64,000 bases of DNA, taken from positions 22,358,001-22,422,000 of the forward strand of contig NC_081831.1 of the NCBI RefSeq assembly GCF_030867095.1, written 5' to 3'. A program made the translations under genes and the position numbers. The stretch is from Alligator mississippiensis (lineage: Eukaryota; Chordata; Crocodylia; Alligatoridae). Below, piece after piece: positions 24,085 to 35,640 of this stretch. Numbering within the stretch: the first letter of the stretch is position 1; every line of letters begins with the position of its first letter. The notes beneath the pieces were generated by a model that searched no databases, was not told where the DNA came from, and saw nothing but the letters and a program-made list of their open reading frames with translations.

Positions 24085-24768
24085 GCTCTGCAGAAAAGGA
24101 CCTGGGAGTTACAGTGGACAGACAATAAGCTGAATATGAACTAACAGTGTGCCTTTACTGCCAAGGCTAATGGCATACTGGGCTGCATTGGTAGGTGTGT
24201 TGCCAGCAGAGAAGGGAAGTGATTCTTCCCCTCTACCCAGCACTGGTGAGGCCGCATCTGGAGTCCTGCATTCTGTAGGAGGAGGTCCAAAACTGAAAGG
24301 ATGCAGACAGATTGGAGAGAGTCCAGCAGAGGATAATGAAAATGGTGAGGCAGCTAGGGCACATGACTTATGAAGAGAGGCTGAGGGAACTGGGTTTATT
24401 TAGTCTAGAGAAAAAAAATTGAAGGGGGATTTAATAGCAGCCTTCATCTAACTGAAGGGGATTCAAAAGAGGATGGAGCTAGACTGTTCTCAGTAGTGGC
24501 AGATGACAGAACAACGAACAATGGTCTGGAGTTGCAGCAAGAGAAGTTTAGATTAGATATTAGGAAGAATTTTCTCAGTAGTAGGGTAGTAAAATACTGG
24601 AACAGGTTACCCAGAGAGGTTGTTGAATCTCCATTCTTGGATGTTTTTAAGACCTAGCTAGACAAAGCTTGGCTAGGATGATACAGTTGGGGATAGTCCT
24701 GCTTTGAGCAAGGGGTTGAGCTAGATGACCTCCTGAGGTGCCTTCCAACCCTAATTTTGATTCATGAG
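24085..24768 (+). mobile_element. CR1 LINE 3' end, fragment 2
   Basis: A longer CR1 piece in plus orientation. It begins in the late part of the reverse-transcriptase region (GACCTGGGAGTTACAGTGGA), runs through CACTGGTGAGGCCGCATCTG and AGGCTGAGGGAACTGGGTTT, and ends with GCTAGATGACCTCCTGAGG and CCTTCCAACCCTAATTTTGA. It is about 680 bp, 5'-truncated, and belongs to a different CR1 subfamily from fragment 1, judging by its end. Confidence 0.85.
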
Positions 24769-25864
24769 AGACTGGGATCCAGCTCTCAGTTGCTCTGATA
24801 ACTCCCCATGCCCACATGCTGGTAAGAATCCTCCAGCCAAAACTTCCACACTTGGGTCTCTAGGGATAGGGAGCCAGTACATGGCTCTCCCTGGTAAACC
24901 TCTAACCCAAAGCGCTTACCCAAGCAAAGAAATGGTGAATGCTCTTGGAGCAGGCTGGAACCTGCTCCTACAGAACTGGAACTGGGCTGCCTGATGCAAC
25001 CCCATGAGTTCTTCACCTCTGTAAATCTTCACCTCCGTGATTTCCCAATCTTCCTTTTCTCTCATGCCCTGCAAAGCCAGGGAAGGAAGACGGATGCTCA
25101 GTAGGGGAGCCAAGGCCATGCACAGCTGGCACAGGAAGCATTTATGGGCAGTGTGGAGGGGCCAGTTCCCCATTAAGCACACAGAGCCAAGTCTCCTCCA
25201 GGAAGGTTTTTCAGCCCACCCCTGCAGCTGTACCCAGCATGTGCTCCCATTCAACAGCTGCAAAGTGTCAGCTTTAGGTACACAAACTCCCAGAGTCAAA
25301 GGAGCCCTGTGCAAGCACGGCTCTGATCTGGGCTTGCAAGAAGGCTCTGATCTGGGCTATCGCCTGGCTAGTGGCTTGGAGGCTGACAGTGCCAGCTGCA
25401 CCAAGGCAGAGCTGCCGCCCAGGTTAGGGGCAGATCAGCATGGTTGAAGTAGATGCTAGGCAGTACACGCGGCAGCTCAGGAAATAAGAGGCACTAGGCA
25501 CTGAGCTTCCTATCCTGCCAGAAGCCTCAGGGAGGCAGACAGTCAATGCCTCCTCCAAAAGCACAGTGCAGCCACAGGGCCAGGAGACAGCAACTCCCCA
25601 TGGCCGACTGAAGATACAGACCCTGGCACGGGACTGCCCACGCAGCTGGTTGGAGGTACAGAAACCCAGTAGGTGCTGAGCAGACCCCATGTCATGCCTC
25701 AGAGGTTGGTCCCAGCTCCTGCAGGTCCCACTCCCACCCCCACCAGAAGACACTCCTGGGGCCAACACTTCTGCATCCAGCTGCCCTGAGCAGCCACAAG
25801 CCCAGCCCAGTACACTGGATTCCCCCTGTTCCCAGTCTAGGCACCAGATAGCTACTTCAATCTC

Positions 25865-25870
25865 TTTATT
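25865..25870 (-). terminator. CDC37: CDC37 poly(A) signal AATAAA
   Basis: AATAAA on the minus strand, 336 bases past the CDC37 stop codon, gives a 3' UTR of about 350 bases, the usual size for this gene. Confidence 0.8.
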
Positions 25871-26205
25871 CATGTAACAACCTCATCGGTGACTGCGAGA
25901 AGAGAGACAACAGCACATGTGTAACTATGGTGCCAAGGGCATCGCCGGAGCAGCACCCCCCAGCCTGAGGGGTGGTGATAAGCTCCCGCAGGCTCCTGTA
26001 GCGCCAGGGACTGCCCGGTGCCTAGAGCAGGGGTTCCCGCTGGCTCCCAGGGGTTGGTGGGGGGAGCGGGATGCTGGGCACCAGCAAGTGAGCAGCTCAC
26101 ACATTCACCAGCGTCTACGCATGTCAAGCGCGTGTCGCGGGGGGTTGGTGCGAGGGGGGTTGGAGCCATGGGGGTGGGGCAGGACATCCCACTTCACACC
26201 TTTCC

Positions 26206-29200
26206 TCACTTCTCCTCCTCGCCGCCCTCCTTCGCCAACTCCTCGTAGACGGGCTCAGCTTCGGCGCCGCCTTTCTCCGCACCCTCTGTCGCCTTTGCAT
26301 TCGGCACCCACAGCCCAGAGTCAATGCAACGCTGCATGTGGTACTTAGCTTCCTGCAAGGGGAAGGGGCTGCTCAGGGTCAGGTCCCTGTCCCAGGTCCT
26401 AACACCCGCCCTGCCCCTTCCAGGCCCAGCTGCCCACTCCCACCCCCACAAAAAGAACCTGACTTCTTCCCACAGCTGCACACGTTGAGGGGACCTGGAG
26501 CAGACCTGTCACAACAGGCAGGCACAGGCTGCCTGGAGCTGGACACCCAGAGGCCTTGGGGTACTCACAGTGGGGTCCATCTTGCTGATGGTATCCTGAA
26601 GCATCTGGACATCCTTTACGTCAAAACACTTCTGCAGCTCCTGGGGGGAGGCAGGACGATGATAAGGGGAAGAAGAGCTGCTTCCTGCAGGCCCTGAAGG
26701 GAGCCCAGGCCTGGAGGGCAGAGCCTTGCCTTGATGCCGAGCATTTAGCAGCTCCTGCCTCAAGCCCCAGCTTGGCTAGAACATGAGGCCCAAAATGGGG
26801 CACATGTGCAGGGGCCTTATGTGCCTCTGCCTCAGCCTAGACTTATGGGCGTGGGTCCCCGTCCACTGCAGATCACAGGCTGGCAAGGCCAAGTTCAAGT
26901 CCTGCTCTGACTGCCTGTGTGACCTTGGGCAGAGCCCAGGGACCTCAGTGCCTCAGCTTCCCCACGTGAATGGCAGGCTCAGCCCCGCCCCACTCAAAGA
27001 ACCCCAGGAAAAACCAAGAGGGGATGACAAGACACAGCAGGTAGCAGAGGACAGGAGATGGGGCGGGTGGGAACAGAGCCCAGGGGGACACGGGTGCAGG
27101 CACTACATGACTCACGGAAGGTAGTGACTCGTAGACCTCCACAGGGTCGAGCCCACCAGGGCCCAGCCGCTTCTGCCGCTCCTCCTCCTCATACTCTTTC
27201 ATGGCCTTCTCGATGCGCACCTTGGCACGGCCTCGTACCCGCTCCTTGAAGGCTTCCAGCTCATCATTGAAGCCCTCCATGTACTGCTGGTCAGCTGTCT
27301 GCAGGCAACAGAGGCAGCAGGTCAGGGGAGCGAATGCAAGGGCTAACAGGCAGCCTCTGCCATCAGCCCTCACGCTCCTTCCACTCAAAACTACCTCCCA
27401 AGAGCCTTGCCAGGTACCAGTGCAGGGGCTCAGGCAGCAAAACCATGAGGTCCAATGCAGTGCTTGTGCTCGGGGTGCCTGGGAAGCAGTGGCCAAGAAG
27501 GACTGAGTATGGAGGACAAGGGCTGCCCAGAGAGGGTGACTCTGGCCACATCCTCCCAACAGGTGAGGCACATGGGAAGGAGGGGGGCAGGGGGCCACCA
27601 CATGGTACCAGATCAGAGGCAAAACCAGGCCCCAGGCCCAGTAAGCCAGGTGCTCAGCCCAGTGGGCCAGTGGGAGGGGGATGGCCCTGGGGTGGCCTGG
27701 ACACCCCTAGCTGTAAGCTCCACAGTCCCTCAGTGTTGGACAAGAGAGCAGAACCCCTCATTACAGTAGACAACGAAAGGGAGCAGAGCTGAGCTCACCT
27801 TGATCTTGGTGAAGAACTGCCTGAAGCAAGCCCTGGGATCCACCTTGAGGCTCTTGGCCAATTCCAGGATGAACTGCATGACAATGGTCTGGTGGGCCAC
27901 CTGCTCCATCAGCGCATGTTTCTGGGGGCAGGGGGAGAAGGGCATTGATGTCTGAGCTGCACACCCCCAGCCAGTGCAGGACCAGGAGGGGCATGCCCCC
28001 AGCCTCCTCCACACCCTACAGCATCTAGGAAAGGGGACACTGGCTGGCCTGGAGCCACAAGCCAACCCAGAGGAACCCATCTCGTGCCCTCTGCAATGGC
28101 AACCAGGGATTCCTGCTGTGGGGCCAGCTCCAGAGCCATCCTTCAGGACAGCTGCACGAGTGAGGGTGTGGGCCTAGTCCAGACTAAACTATAATTGTCC
28201 TAGAGATGCAACCACAGCTGGATCAGCTCCGCAGGCAGGCAACACGTGAGCAGCACCAAGTTCACGACTGGTCTGGAGCCAGTGGCAGGGGAGGGACTCG
28301 GGGTGGGGATGCTCTCACCCAAGGCAGGCCAGAGCCTGGCATGTCTCACTAAACTGTAAGCAGCCACACCCAGCATGGGCCTCACCTCCTCCACCTCCAA
28401 GTCGATGCACCAGATAACCAAGTAGTTGGCTGTCTCTTCGCACACGAGGTGCGGGTTGTCAGACAGGTACTTCTGGCTATCATCCCAGCGCCGCAGCATC
28501 CCTGAGAACAAAACAGTCCCTTCAGCCCCCATCTCCAAGAGACACCTCTGGGCACACAATGCTGCATACAGCTTCAGTGGAACCAGGCCACAGCCAGGGC
28601 TCAGAGCACCACTACTTTCCTGGGCCAGGCATGTGGGGGGGCTGATGCCATCTACCACTGTGCCAGAGATGTGCATTGGGGCCCAGGCCAAGTCCCTCAG
28701 CCTCATAGCTGCCACCTGCCAATGGGATGGCAGCACTGCCCAACTGCACAGGGCTGCAAAGTTGATGCTGGGAGACTGAGCAGCTCAGGGGCCAAGGACA
28801 GACCAGATAAGAGCAGGGCTAGCCCTTTCCACAGCTGACTGTGATGGTTGCTGTCAGCCAGGATAGCCAGGCCCCAGCCAGGATTGCCAGCTAGCACCGT
28901 TCGTTTGGGCTGGGCAGGAGTGGAGATGGACATGACAGTGATGGTGGCAACTCAGATGAGAAGCACAAGATATTCCAGGCTCATTGGTTGGGGGCCCAGG
29001 CAAAGACCCCAGCCCAGGACTCTGCAGGGGTACAGAGCGGACATGCTGCCTCCCCAAACTGGGCAGACCCAGGGGGTCTCAGGGGCTGGATGTTAAGGCA
29101 TGGGGCAGAGGGAGGCCCTCAGGAGTCTGCCTGACTGCCACACATCCGAGGACCTAACACACCTCAACCTCATCCCCATGTGGTCTGGACCACATTTGGC

Positions 29201-32200
29201 AGCATGGCCTCGCTCCCAGCTCTGTGAGCACAGCGCAACCAACACAGCAAAGCCGCCTGCATGGCTCCCCACACCAGCCCTTCCCTTCCCATTAGCCGAC
29301 CCTCGGCACCACCTCACCAAAGTGCTTGATCTGCTTCTCATACTTCTGCACGAATGTCTTGTGCTTCTTCTCCTTCTGCTCCTCTGACTCATCCTTCTCC
29401 TCAGTCTTGATGTTGAAGACACTCTGCAATAGGGAAGAAAGGGAGGGATGGTACAATGAGTGAGGTTGTGCCAGGCGCCCCCTCCCCAGCCCAGCCCTGG
29501 CCCAGCTCAACCCTGCCAGGCAGCCCCTACCTTGCTGAAGCCATCCTTGCTGAGAGTGTCCACATTCCAGGGCATGTTCTTCTCTTTCTTGCGCAGCTCC
29601 TCCAGCTTGTTCTCCCAGCCCCTCTCCTCACTGCGCAGCTGCTGTGCCTCAGCCTGCAGCCGCTGCAGCTCGGCCTGCCCACTACCCGGTGCTGCCAGCT
29701 GTAGCTCCATCATCTTTCTCTGGCACTCGGCCAGCTTGCGCTTGCACTCCCGGCAGCTCTTATCCAGCTCCTCCTTCTCCTTTTGGAACTGCTCCATGCG
29801 CTCCATGCGGGCCTGCCAGGATGGAGACCTTACAGACATCTGCTCGCACACTGCACCGAACTCGGGGCACTCGCAGACGGGGGCAGGGGAGCAAAGAAAC
29901 CCCTTCCCCACCCACAGGACTGCAGCAGCAAGAAGCTGGGCTGCCCCTGCCCTTAAAGAGATCCAACAGAACAGGGTCTGGGAGGAGTAAAAGCTGCACT
30001 ACCACAGTCTAGCATACAAGGCTCTGGAGAGATCTGAATTCCTGCTCCTGCTTTATGAGCCCAGGGTGCGCCCCCCACCCCCGAGGTGGTTTAGGGAAGG
30101 TGGAGGCAATGCTGATAGCCCCTCTGGGAGAGGGGCCCATAACTGTATTTTCTAGCTGTCTGCTTAGCCCAGGATCAGTGAGTGCATGGCAGGTCTCACT
30201 TGTTTGCAGGGTTCCCAGTGCCTCCCTCCCGCCATGTCAGCACCCTCTGAGCTGCCCCATATGGCTGAGGATGAGATTGCTGGAGAGTGGTTGCAGGGCC
30301 CAGAGCACCAGGGTGGACCCACACTGTGTTGGGTAAGAGGAAGCCCAGGGTAGTGGTAGAAGAACAGAGGTCTCCCCCTTCCTTCATGCTCCAGTTGCCC
30401 ACATCCTGCCTGAGGCACTGCCAATTCAACCTTGAAACTTCCCTTGTGGCCCCGGGTTTTTAAGAGGCTATGGCCCTGTCAGGCACAGCTTTCTCTAGCT
30501 TGGGCACAGCTCTCAACCTGGCTCCATCTCCAGGAGCTATGACAATTTCTTCCTCCTCAGAGCCTGGAAAAGTCAGCACCTGTTCTCCTAGCAGGGGCTG
30601 CCTCTCTCCACGCACAGCAGAGTGGAAGACCCTTCCTGTGCATGACAGGAGGCAAAGGGGATCTCACTCTGCTTTTGCTGGTCTGCTGGCTGGGAGCAAA
30701 GGCTCCCAGCACTGAGGGAAAGACTGGGAGTGAAGAGGTTGGTGGGCCACTCACAGGCCCCAGCATGTATAGACTGGGGATGCAGCAGACAAGGAAGGGG
30801 ATTTCTAACCAAGCCACAGGCTCATTTTCCATCTCCTCTGCCTGCTTTTACAGTGCCACACACACTGTGCACTGCCTCGGGGGTCCAACCTGTGGCCCAG
30901 GTGCCACAGATGGTCTGTGTATGTGTGGTACATGGTGGGCTGGGGAGAAGACAAGCAATACAGGGAGAGGAGCAGACAGCAGATCCAGCAGGGAAAAGGA
31001 CTAGAGCAGCACTAAGGGAGGGCAGGGGGCTAATGTGAAAGGCCCTCTATATGACCCAGACACTCTACCCTCAATCACAGCCCTTTAGGGCAAGGCATTT
31101 CCCCTCCCTTGCAAGAGGGAGAGGATGCAGCAATCTACTCAGCAGAGCACAGGTTGAGTCATGTCTGGAGCTCAGGGCAGCATTTTCTGCTTTGGGAGCT
31201 CCTGGAGGGGGTGTAAGGCCAAAGCTTCTGCCTGCCACCCAAGGCCACTGGGAGTGCTCTACCACAACAGTCATGTGCCACAGCTTCAGCTCTGGTGCAT
31301 ATCACTGCTGAGGCTGGAACTACCTCAGCCAACGGGGTGTGTTCCCAGCCCTGGACACAGCTCCACCCAGGACAACACATGTGAAACACAACCTCTGCAG
31401 TGACCTGGCCCAAGCATGAGGCTCTGTTAGTCCCTAGGGCACGTGGGATGCTGCCGTTGGAGGTCATCTGCTAAACTGGGACCTGTTAAAAATACCTGGA
31501 CTTGGCCCAGTGCCTCACTACACCCCAACCCCCAGGCTGGACTGCAGCTAGTAAGCTCACATTAATATCTCAAGCTAACAGCAGTATCTACAGCTATGGG
31601 GGCCAAGCTCCTTGGCAGGCATGCCATGCGTCACCCCTACGCCCTCCCCAAGTGCCACTGTGATCCCCTTCCCCTTCCTGATCTACTCCCTGCCCCACCT
31701 GCTGCTGCGCTGCCTGTATCCTCCCTGATCTGCCCCATGCCACAGCTTAGCCATCTCTGATCTAACCCTCTTGCAGAGGCTAGTGGAATCTTGAAAAATT
31801 AAGTCTCTTTCCTGCTGGTTCCCAAATGCTAGCAGCTGGGGAGAGAGATAGGGTTACCAGCTAAAGAACAGGTCTCCACCTAGAGAAAGATCCCTGGTTT
31901 GTCACAACAGAGCTCACCTGGGATATTCCTGGTGCTGTGTTAAGCCACTTCCCTCAGCAAGGACTGAGCCCTGTACCGCACAGGAAGCTTGGGGTTCTCT
32001 TCCAGGAGCTGCCACTGACCCACTGCAAGGACTCAGGCCTTGTCCAGGGGAAGCATCAGTTTTCCAAGCTCCCGCTTAGCTCATTTGGGCTCCCAAGTGC
32101 CCAGTTCCACTATTCCTTTGTACAGTTGCAGTTATCTACAGCCCCAACCTCCCCCTCTGCCAGCATTGACCCCAGCAGCCTCTAGTATCAAGGAACATGT

Positions 32201-34087
32201 CTGAGCCATGGAGAAGAGGCCAGAGGGGGACAGACACCAAGTGTCTACAACTGCAGATACACAGAGGCAGTCACAGACCAGTCGCGCACTGGTCTCTCTC
32301 CTCCCTTGTACTTCAGTCTCCCTGCCTGTACTATGGGTCTTTACCTGTAACTCAGGCTCCACATCGTAAGAACATATAACACTCCCATCCCTGTTGTTTT
32401 ACCATGTGTCCATGGAACCTATTGGCACCTTTTCCTGTAGCCTCCACACCTGAGGGAGGCTAATAAAACACTTGGTGAGCTAGGCCCATGTTCTTAAAGG
32501 TGACAAATAGGCCTATGTCACACTGCAACGGAGAGCAGATGCTAGAAAGAAGAATGAACAGGGGTTTTCCCCACTGTTCCTCTCTTGCTTGCAGCCTCCA
32601 GCATTTAAGGCCTACGGAGTTTGGATTCAGAGGCTCACTCCTGTGCTCAGTCACGACCAATGCCCTTTTCCTCGAGATCTTACAAAGCAGCTGGGAAAAG
32701 AGGGGTCACCAGAGAGGCACTAATAGTGAGGCACTAATAGTGAGGCATATCCTTGGGTGGGGGAGAGGTCCAAGAGACACCCCTGAGCACGCACTGCTGC
32801 ATGCAGTCCAATGGGGCCGGGCCACAGCCAGGGCTCGGGGCACCACTACTTTCCTGGGCTGGGCACATGGGAGGCTGATGCCATCCCCCACTATGCCAGA
32901 GATGCGCTCTGCGACACAAGCCAAGTTCCTCAGCCTCACAGCTCCCACCTGCACAATGGGATGGCAGCACTGCCCAACTGCATGGGGCTGCAAGGACTGA
33001 CGCTGTGAGACTGAGGAGCTCAGGGGCCAAAGACAGACCACATAAGAGCAGCGTTGGCCCTTTTCACAGCTAACTGCAATGGTCAGTCAGCCAGGATAGC
33101 CAGGCCCCAGCCAGGACTGCCAGCTGGCACCATTCATTTGTGCTGGGCCGGGCCGGGCTGGAGGGGAGATGGAAATGACAGAGATGGTAGCAACTCAATT
33201 GAGCAGTGAGAGACATTCCAGGTTTGCTGGCTGACAGCACAGGCAAAGACCCTAGCCAAGGACTCTGCAAGGGTAAAGTGGACAGGCTGCCTCCCAAACC
33301 AGGCAAGATGAGCCATGCAGGGGGTAGGGCGCTGAATCAGGCAGCACCCTCAGGGCAGGAGCAACTCAGTCACAGCACTGACACAAGGGCACAGATCCTG
33401 GAGTTTCCTTGGGGCTGTGCATCTGCAGCCCCAGGAAGACCAGGCCTGTCCTGAGCTAGAAACACAATCTTGGGGTCAGGGGTTCTTAGGGGAGCCAGGC
33501 CCACAGAGAGGAGCACGTGGGACAGTGCAGAGCACAGCACCAGAGGAGCAGAGCAGGGGGGTGTCTGTTGGGATGGGGATCCCATGGGGAAGAAGTAGGG
33601 GGGAACCCTGAGGACAAGGATGAGGTGTGGGGGACACCTACAGAGTCTCTACAAGGCTGCCCCCCGGGCCTAGTTTCCGTGGAAATGGGTCTCCTCAAAG
33701 ACTTGTCCCTGGGGGAGAGGCTTGTTCCTATGGGGACAGAATGTGACCCCTAGGCGGGGGCGGGATGGAGGCTGGCTCCCATGCAGACAGACCTCCCAGG
33801 GGGATTCCATGGAGCTAAGGGAGGGCTCCTGAAGGAGGAGACAGAGGATCTCCCCAAGGCCAGGCCCGGGACGGGGGTTCCATGGAGAAGGGGTAGGGCT
33901 CCTGGGGAAGCCCCCCAAGGCCTGGTGCGGGGGAGGTGGTTGCCATGCAGGCAACCATGGGGGGCGGGGGGAGCTCTGCACGCACCTGGTGCCGCCATCG
34001 GAAGAGACTGGCGGTGTCGATGTTGGGGTGCGTCTCATCCTCATCGTCCGACACCTCGATATGGTCCCACACGCTATAGTCCACCAT
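26206..34087 (-). CDS. CDC37: CDC37, HSP90 co-chaperone for protein kinases, complete
   Basis: CDC37 recruits client kinases to HSP90 in the cytosol. Exons on the minus strand: 33986-34087, 29531-29812, 29318-29423, 28386-28501, 27799-27921, 27116-27298, 26569-26640, 26206-26352. All junctions are GT/AG and in phase; total 1131 bases, 376 aa plus stop (human 378). The N-terminus [20 protein letters not shown] is identical to human as I recall it and keeps Ser13, the CK2 site needed for kinase binding. A long coiled coil follows (residues 35-125, with CRECKRK and QAEAQQLR), then the HSP90-binding middle domain ([49 protein letters not shown]) and a C-terminal part ending in an acidic tail [13 protein letters not shown]-like region that differs from human and is shorter. 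Intron 1 is about 4.2 kb. The gene looks whole and under strong constraint. Confidence 0.98.
26865..26990 (+). repeat. MIR/CORE-SINE fragment in CDC37 intron 6
   Basis: The string CTGCCTGTGTGACCTTGGGC followed by CCTCAGCTTCCCC is the conserved core and tail of MIR-like SINEs found in all amniotes. It lies between exons 26569-26640 and 27116-27298. Confidence 0.7.
28534..29072 (+). repeat. ~540-bp repeat, copy 1, CDC37 intron 3
   Basis: This stretch matches 32770-33318 in the same orientation almost end to end. Shared landmarks include GGGCTC(A/G)G(A/G)GCACCACTACTTTC, AATGGGATGGCAGCACTGCC, TCAGCCAGGATAGCCAGGCC and GGACTCTGCA(G/A)GGGTA. It contains a MIR-like piece. It starts about 30 bases outside exon 28386-28501. 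Confidence 0.85.
29813..33985 (-). other. CDC37: CDC37 intron 1
   Basis: The 4.2-kb intron contains the second ~540-bp repeat copy and, close to exon 1, a GC-rich stretch (33590-33960) with several TTCCATGG-like words. No exon is recognised in it. Confidence 0.7.
32770..33318 (+). repeat. ~540-bp repeat, copy 2, CDC37 intron 1
   Basis: Partner of 28534-29072, with scattered substitutions and short indels. An added GGGCCGGGCCGGGC run lies near 33148. The divergence looks moderate by eye, so the duplication or insertion is not recent. Confidence 0.85.
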
Positions 34088-34330
34088 GGTTGCGCAGGGC
34101 CGGCCCGCGCCGCTCCCGCCGGGCCCTTCTGGAACCCTCCAGCACCGCGCACGCCCACTTCCGCCCGACCTCTCATCACTTCCGCCAGCCCTCCCCGCTT
34201 TCCGTTCAGCAGCCCGTTTTGGCTTCCCCGGCGCCACTACGCACGCGCGCCGCTGCCCACCTTGTCTGCCCTGTGGGGAGCGGGTGCCTCCCTTTGCCGC
34301 GCATGCGGGCGGCCAAGAGGAGCATCATCC
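34088..34330 (-). promoter_or_regulatory. CDC37: CDC37 CpG-island promoter
   Basis: GC-rich sequence upstream of the ATG contains two CACTTCCG ETS sites (near 34157 and 34178) and no TATA or CCAAT box. A YY1-like CAAGATGGCG lies at about 34375. Transcription presumably starts within 34100-34200. Confidence 0.65.
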
Positions 34331-35447
34331 CTCCCCTCCCAGTTGCTTAGTGTGCTTGCATCGTCGTCCCAACTCAAGATGGCGTGGGCATTAAAGGTGT
34401 ACACACCTCAAGTACAGTGTGATGGGAGGGCTTCCTTCCATGTGTCTAACGTGGTGGGAGAGGGAGGAGAGTCCCCGGATGAGGCACATGCTGGGATACC
34501 TCTCCAGGACACATGCGGGGAGGGGGAGGGGACCCCCCACTGCTACCCTCGAGGAGGGGAAGGACCCCCTGAGCTATGCACAAGTGGGGTGGGGCAAGGG
34601 ATTGCCCCGCCCACCCCTCCTGCCATGCACATAGTGGGGGAGAGGAAAGGTCAGTGTGCCCTCCTCCCCCCTATTTTGGTGCTTACAGCCCCCCAGCCCT
34701 CATCCTGCTTTGGTGCTGGGGCTGGCCATGAAGGGCCTGGTCTGTGCTACTTTGAGGCATACCTAGCAACTGCAAGCCAGGAGCTCGGGGCTGGATCCTT
34801 CAAGGCTGGACATGGGAAAGCCTCCTGGCCTCACCCCCTCACAGCTACTGGCGCCTGCCATGAGGGAAACCTGGTGCCTGCAACCATAGGGGTTGGGAAG
34901 GGCCAACCCCTCCCCACTTGCATCCATGGCCAGAACCTTGCATGGACTCAGGACTGGTCCCATCCATTGCATTGGTTGTGGGGTTGCTCTGAGCCTTGTA
35001 GCCGCTGGCAGGGCGGAAACATGAGTGCAAACACATAAGTACACATGTTCCCTGCTGAAGGATCTCAGCCAGATATAGATTCCCCCCTGGCTGTCAGCAG
35101 CCCCCAAAGCTGGGGGGACTGACTAGGAATGGCTCAGACTCCAGGAAAACACCTGTGCCCAGGTCCTGAGTCTCTTTGGTGGTGTTTGAATTCTGTCTCC
35201 CCACCTCCAGAGGCTGGATGCAACCCCCAGCAGATTCCCAATGTTTTCCCCACTAGCTTGGTCCCCGCAGCTGCAGGTCACCCAGTTCTCTGCCCCACCA
35301 GCCCCTCAGTAAGGAGTGTAGGTTTAGCCATGCCAGGACTGTCATCGCTTCATCAAGGCTGCAAACAGCGCTGCCCACGGCCACGGAGCTGTTGCTTGGA
35401 ATTCCAGCCTTGTACCAGCTCTGCACAGCCTGGAAACTCCTTCCACT
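34331..35447. other. CDC37-PDE4A intergenic sequence, left part
   Basis: No conserved gene is seen. Open frames here read as low-complexity proline and glycine text without family motifs. Confidence 0.6.
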
Positions 35448-35640
35448 TATAGTTTCATATTAGGTAAGGTCGGAAGGGACCTGAGCAGATCATCAAGTCC
35501 ACCCCCCTGCCATGGGCAGGAAAGAATGCTGGGGTCAAATGACCCCGGCTTGGTGATTATCTAGCCTCCTTTTGAAGACCCCCAGGGTAAAGAAGACCCC
35601 TCCTTTTGAAAACTCCTTTTGAAGACTCCCCAGCTCCATG
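35448..35640 (-). mobile_element. CR1 LINE 3' end, fragment 3
   Basis: Reverse-oriented CR1 tail: GTTTCATATTAGGTAAGGTC, GGAAGGGACCTGAGCAGATC and ATCAAGTCCACCCCCCTGCC, with the GGTCAAATGACCCC block. This is the same subfamily as fragment 1 on the opposite strand. Confidence 0.8.

Noticed and set aside
34374-34384. AAGATGGCG start site of a plus-strand gene opposite CDC37
   Set aside because: The YY1-like word is common in CpG islands; the frame after it has no conserved sequence.
33989-35038. A 349-aa plus-strand frame starting inside CDC37 exon 1
   Set aside because: Antisense to CDC37 exon 1 and its island; no domain or conserved motif.
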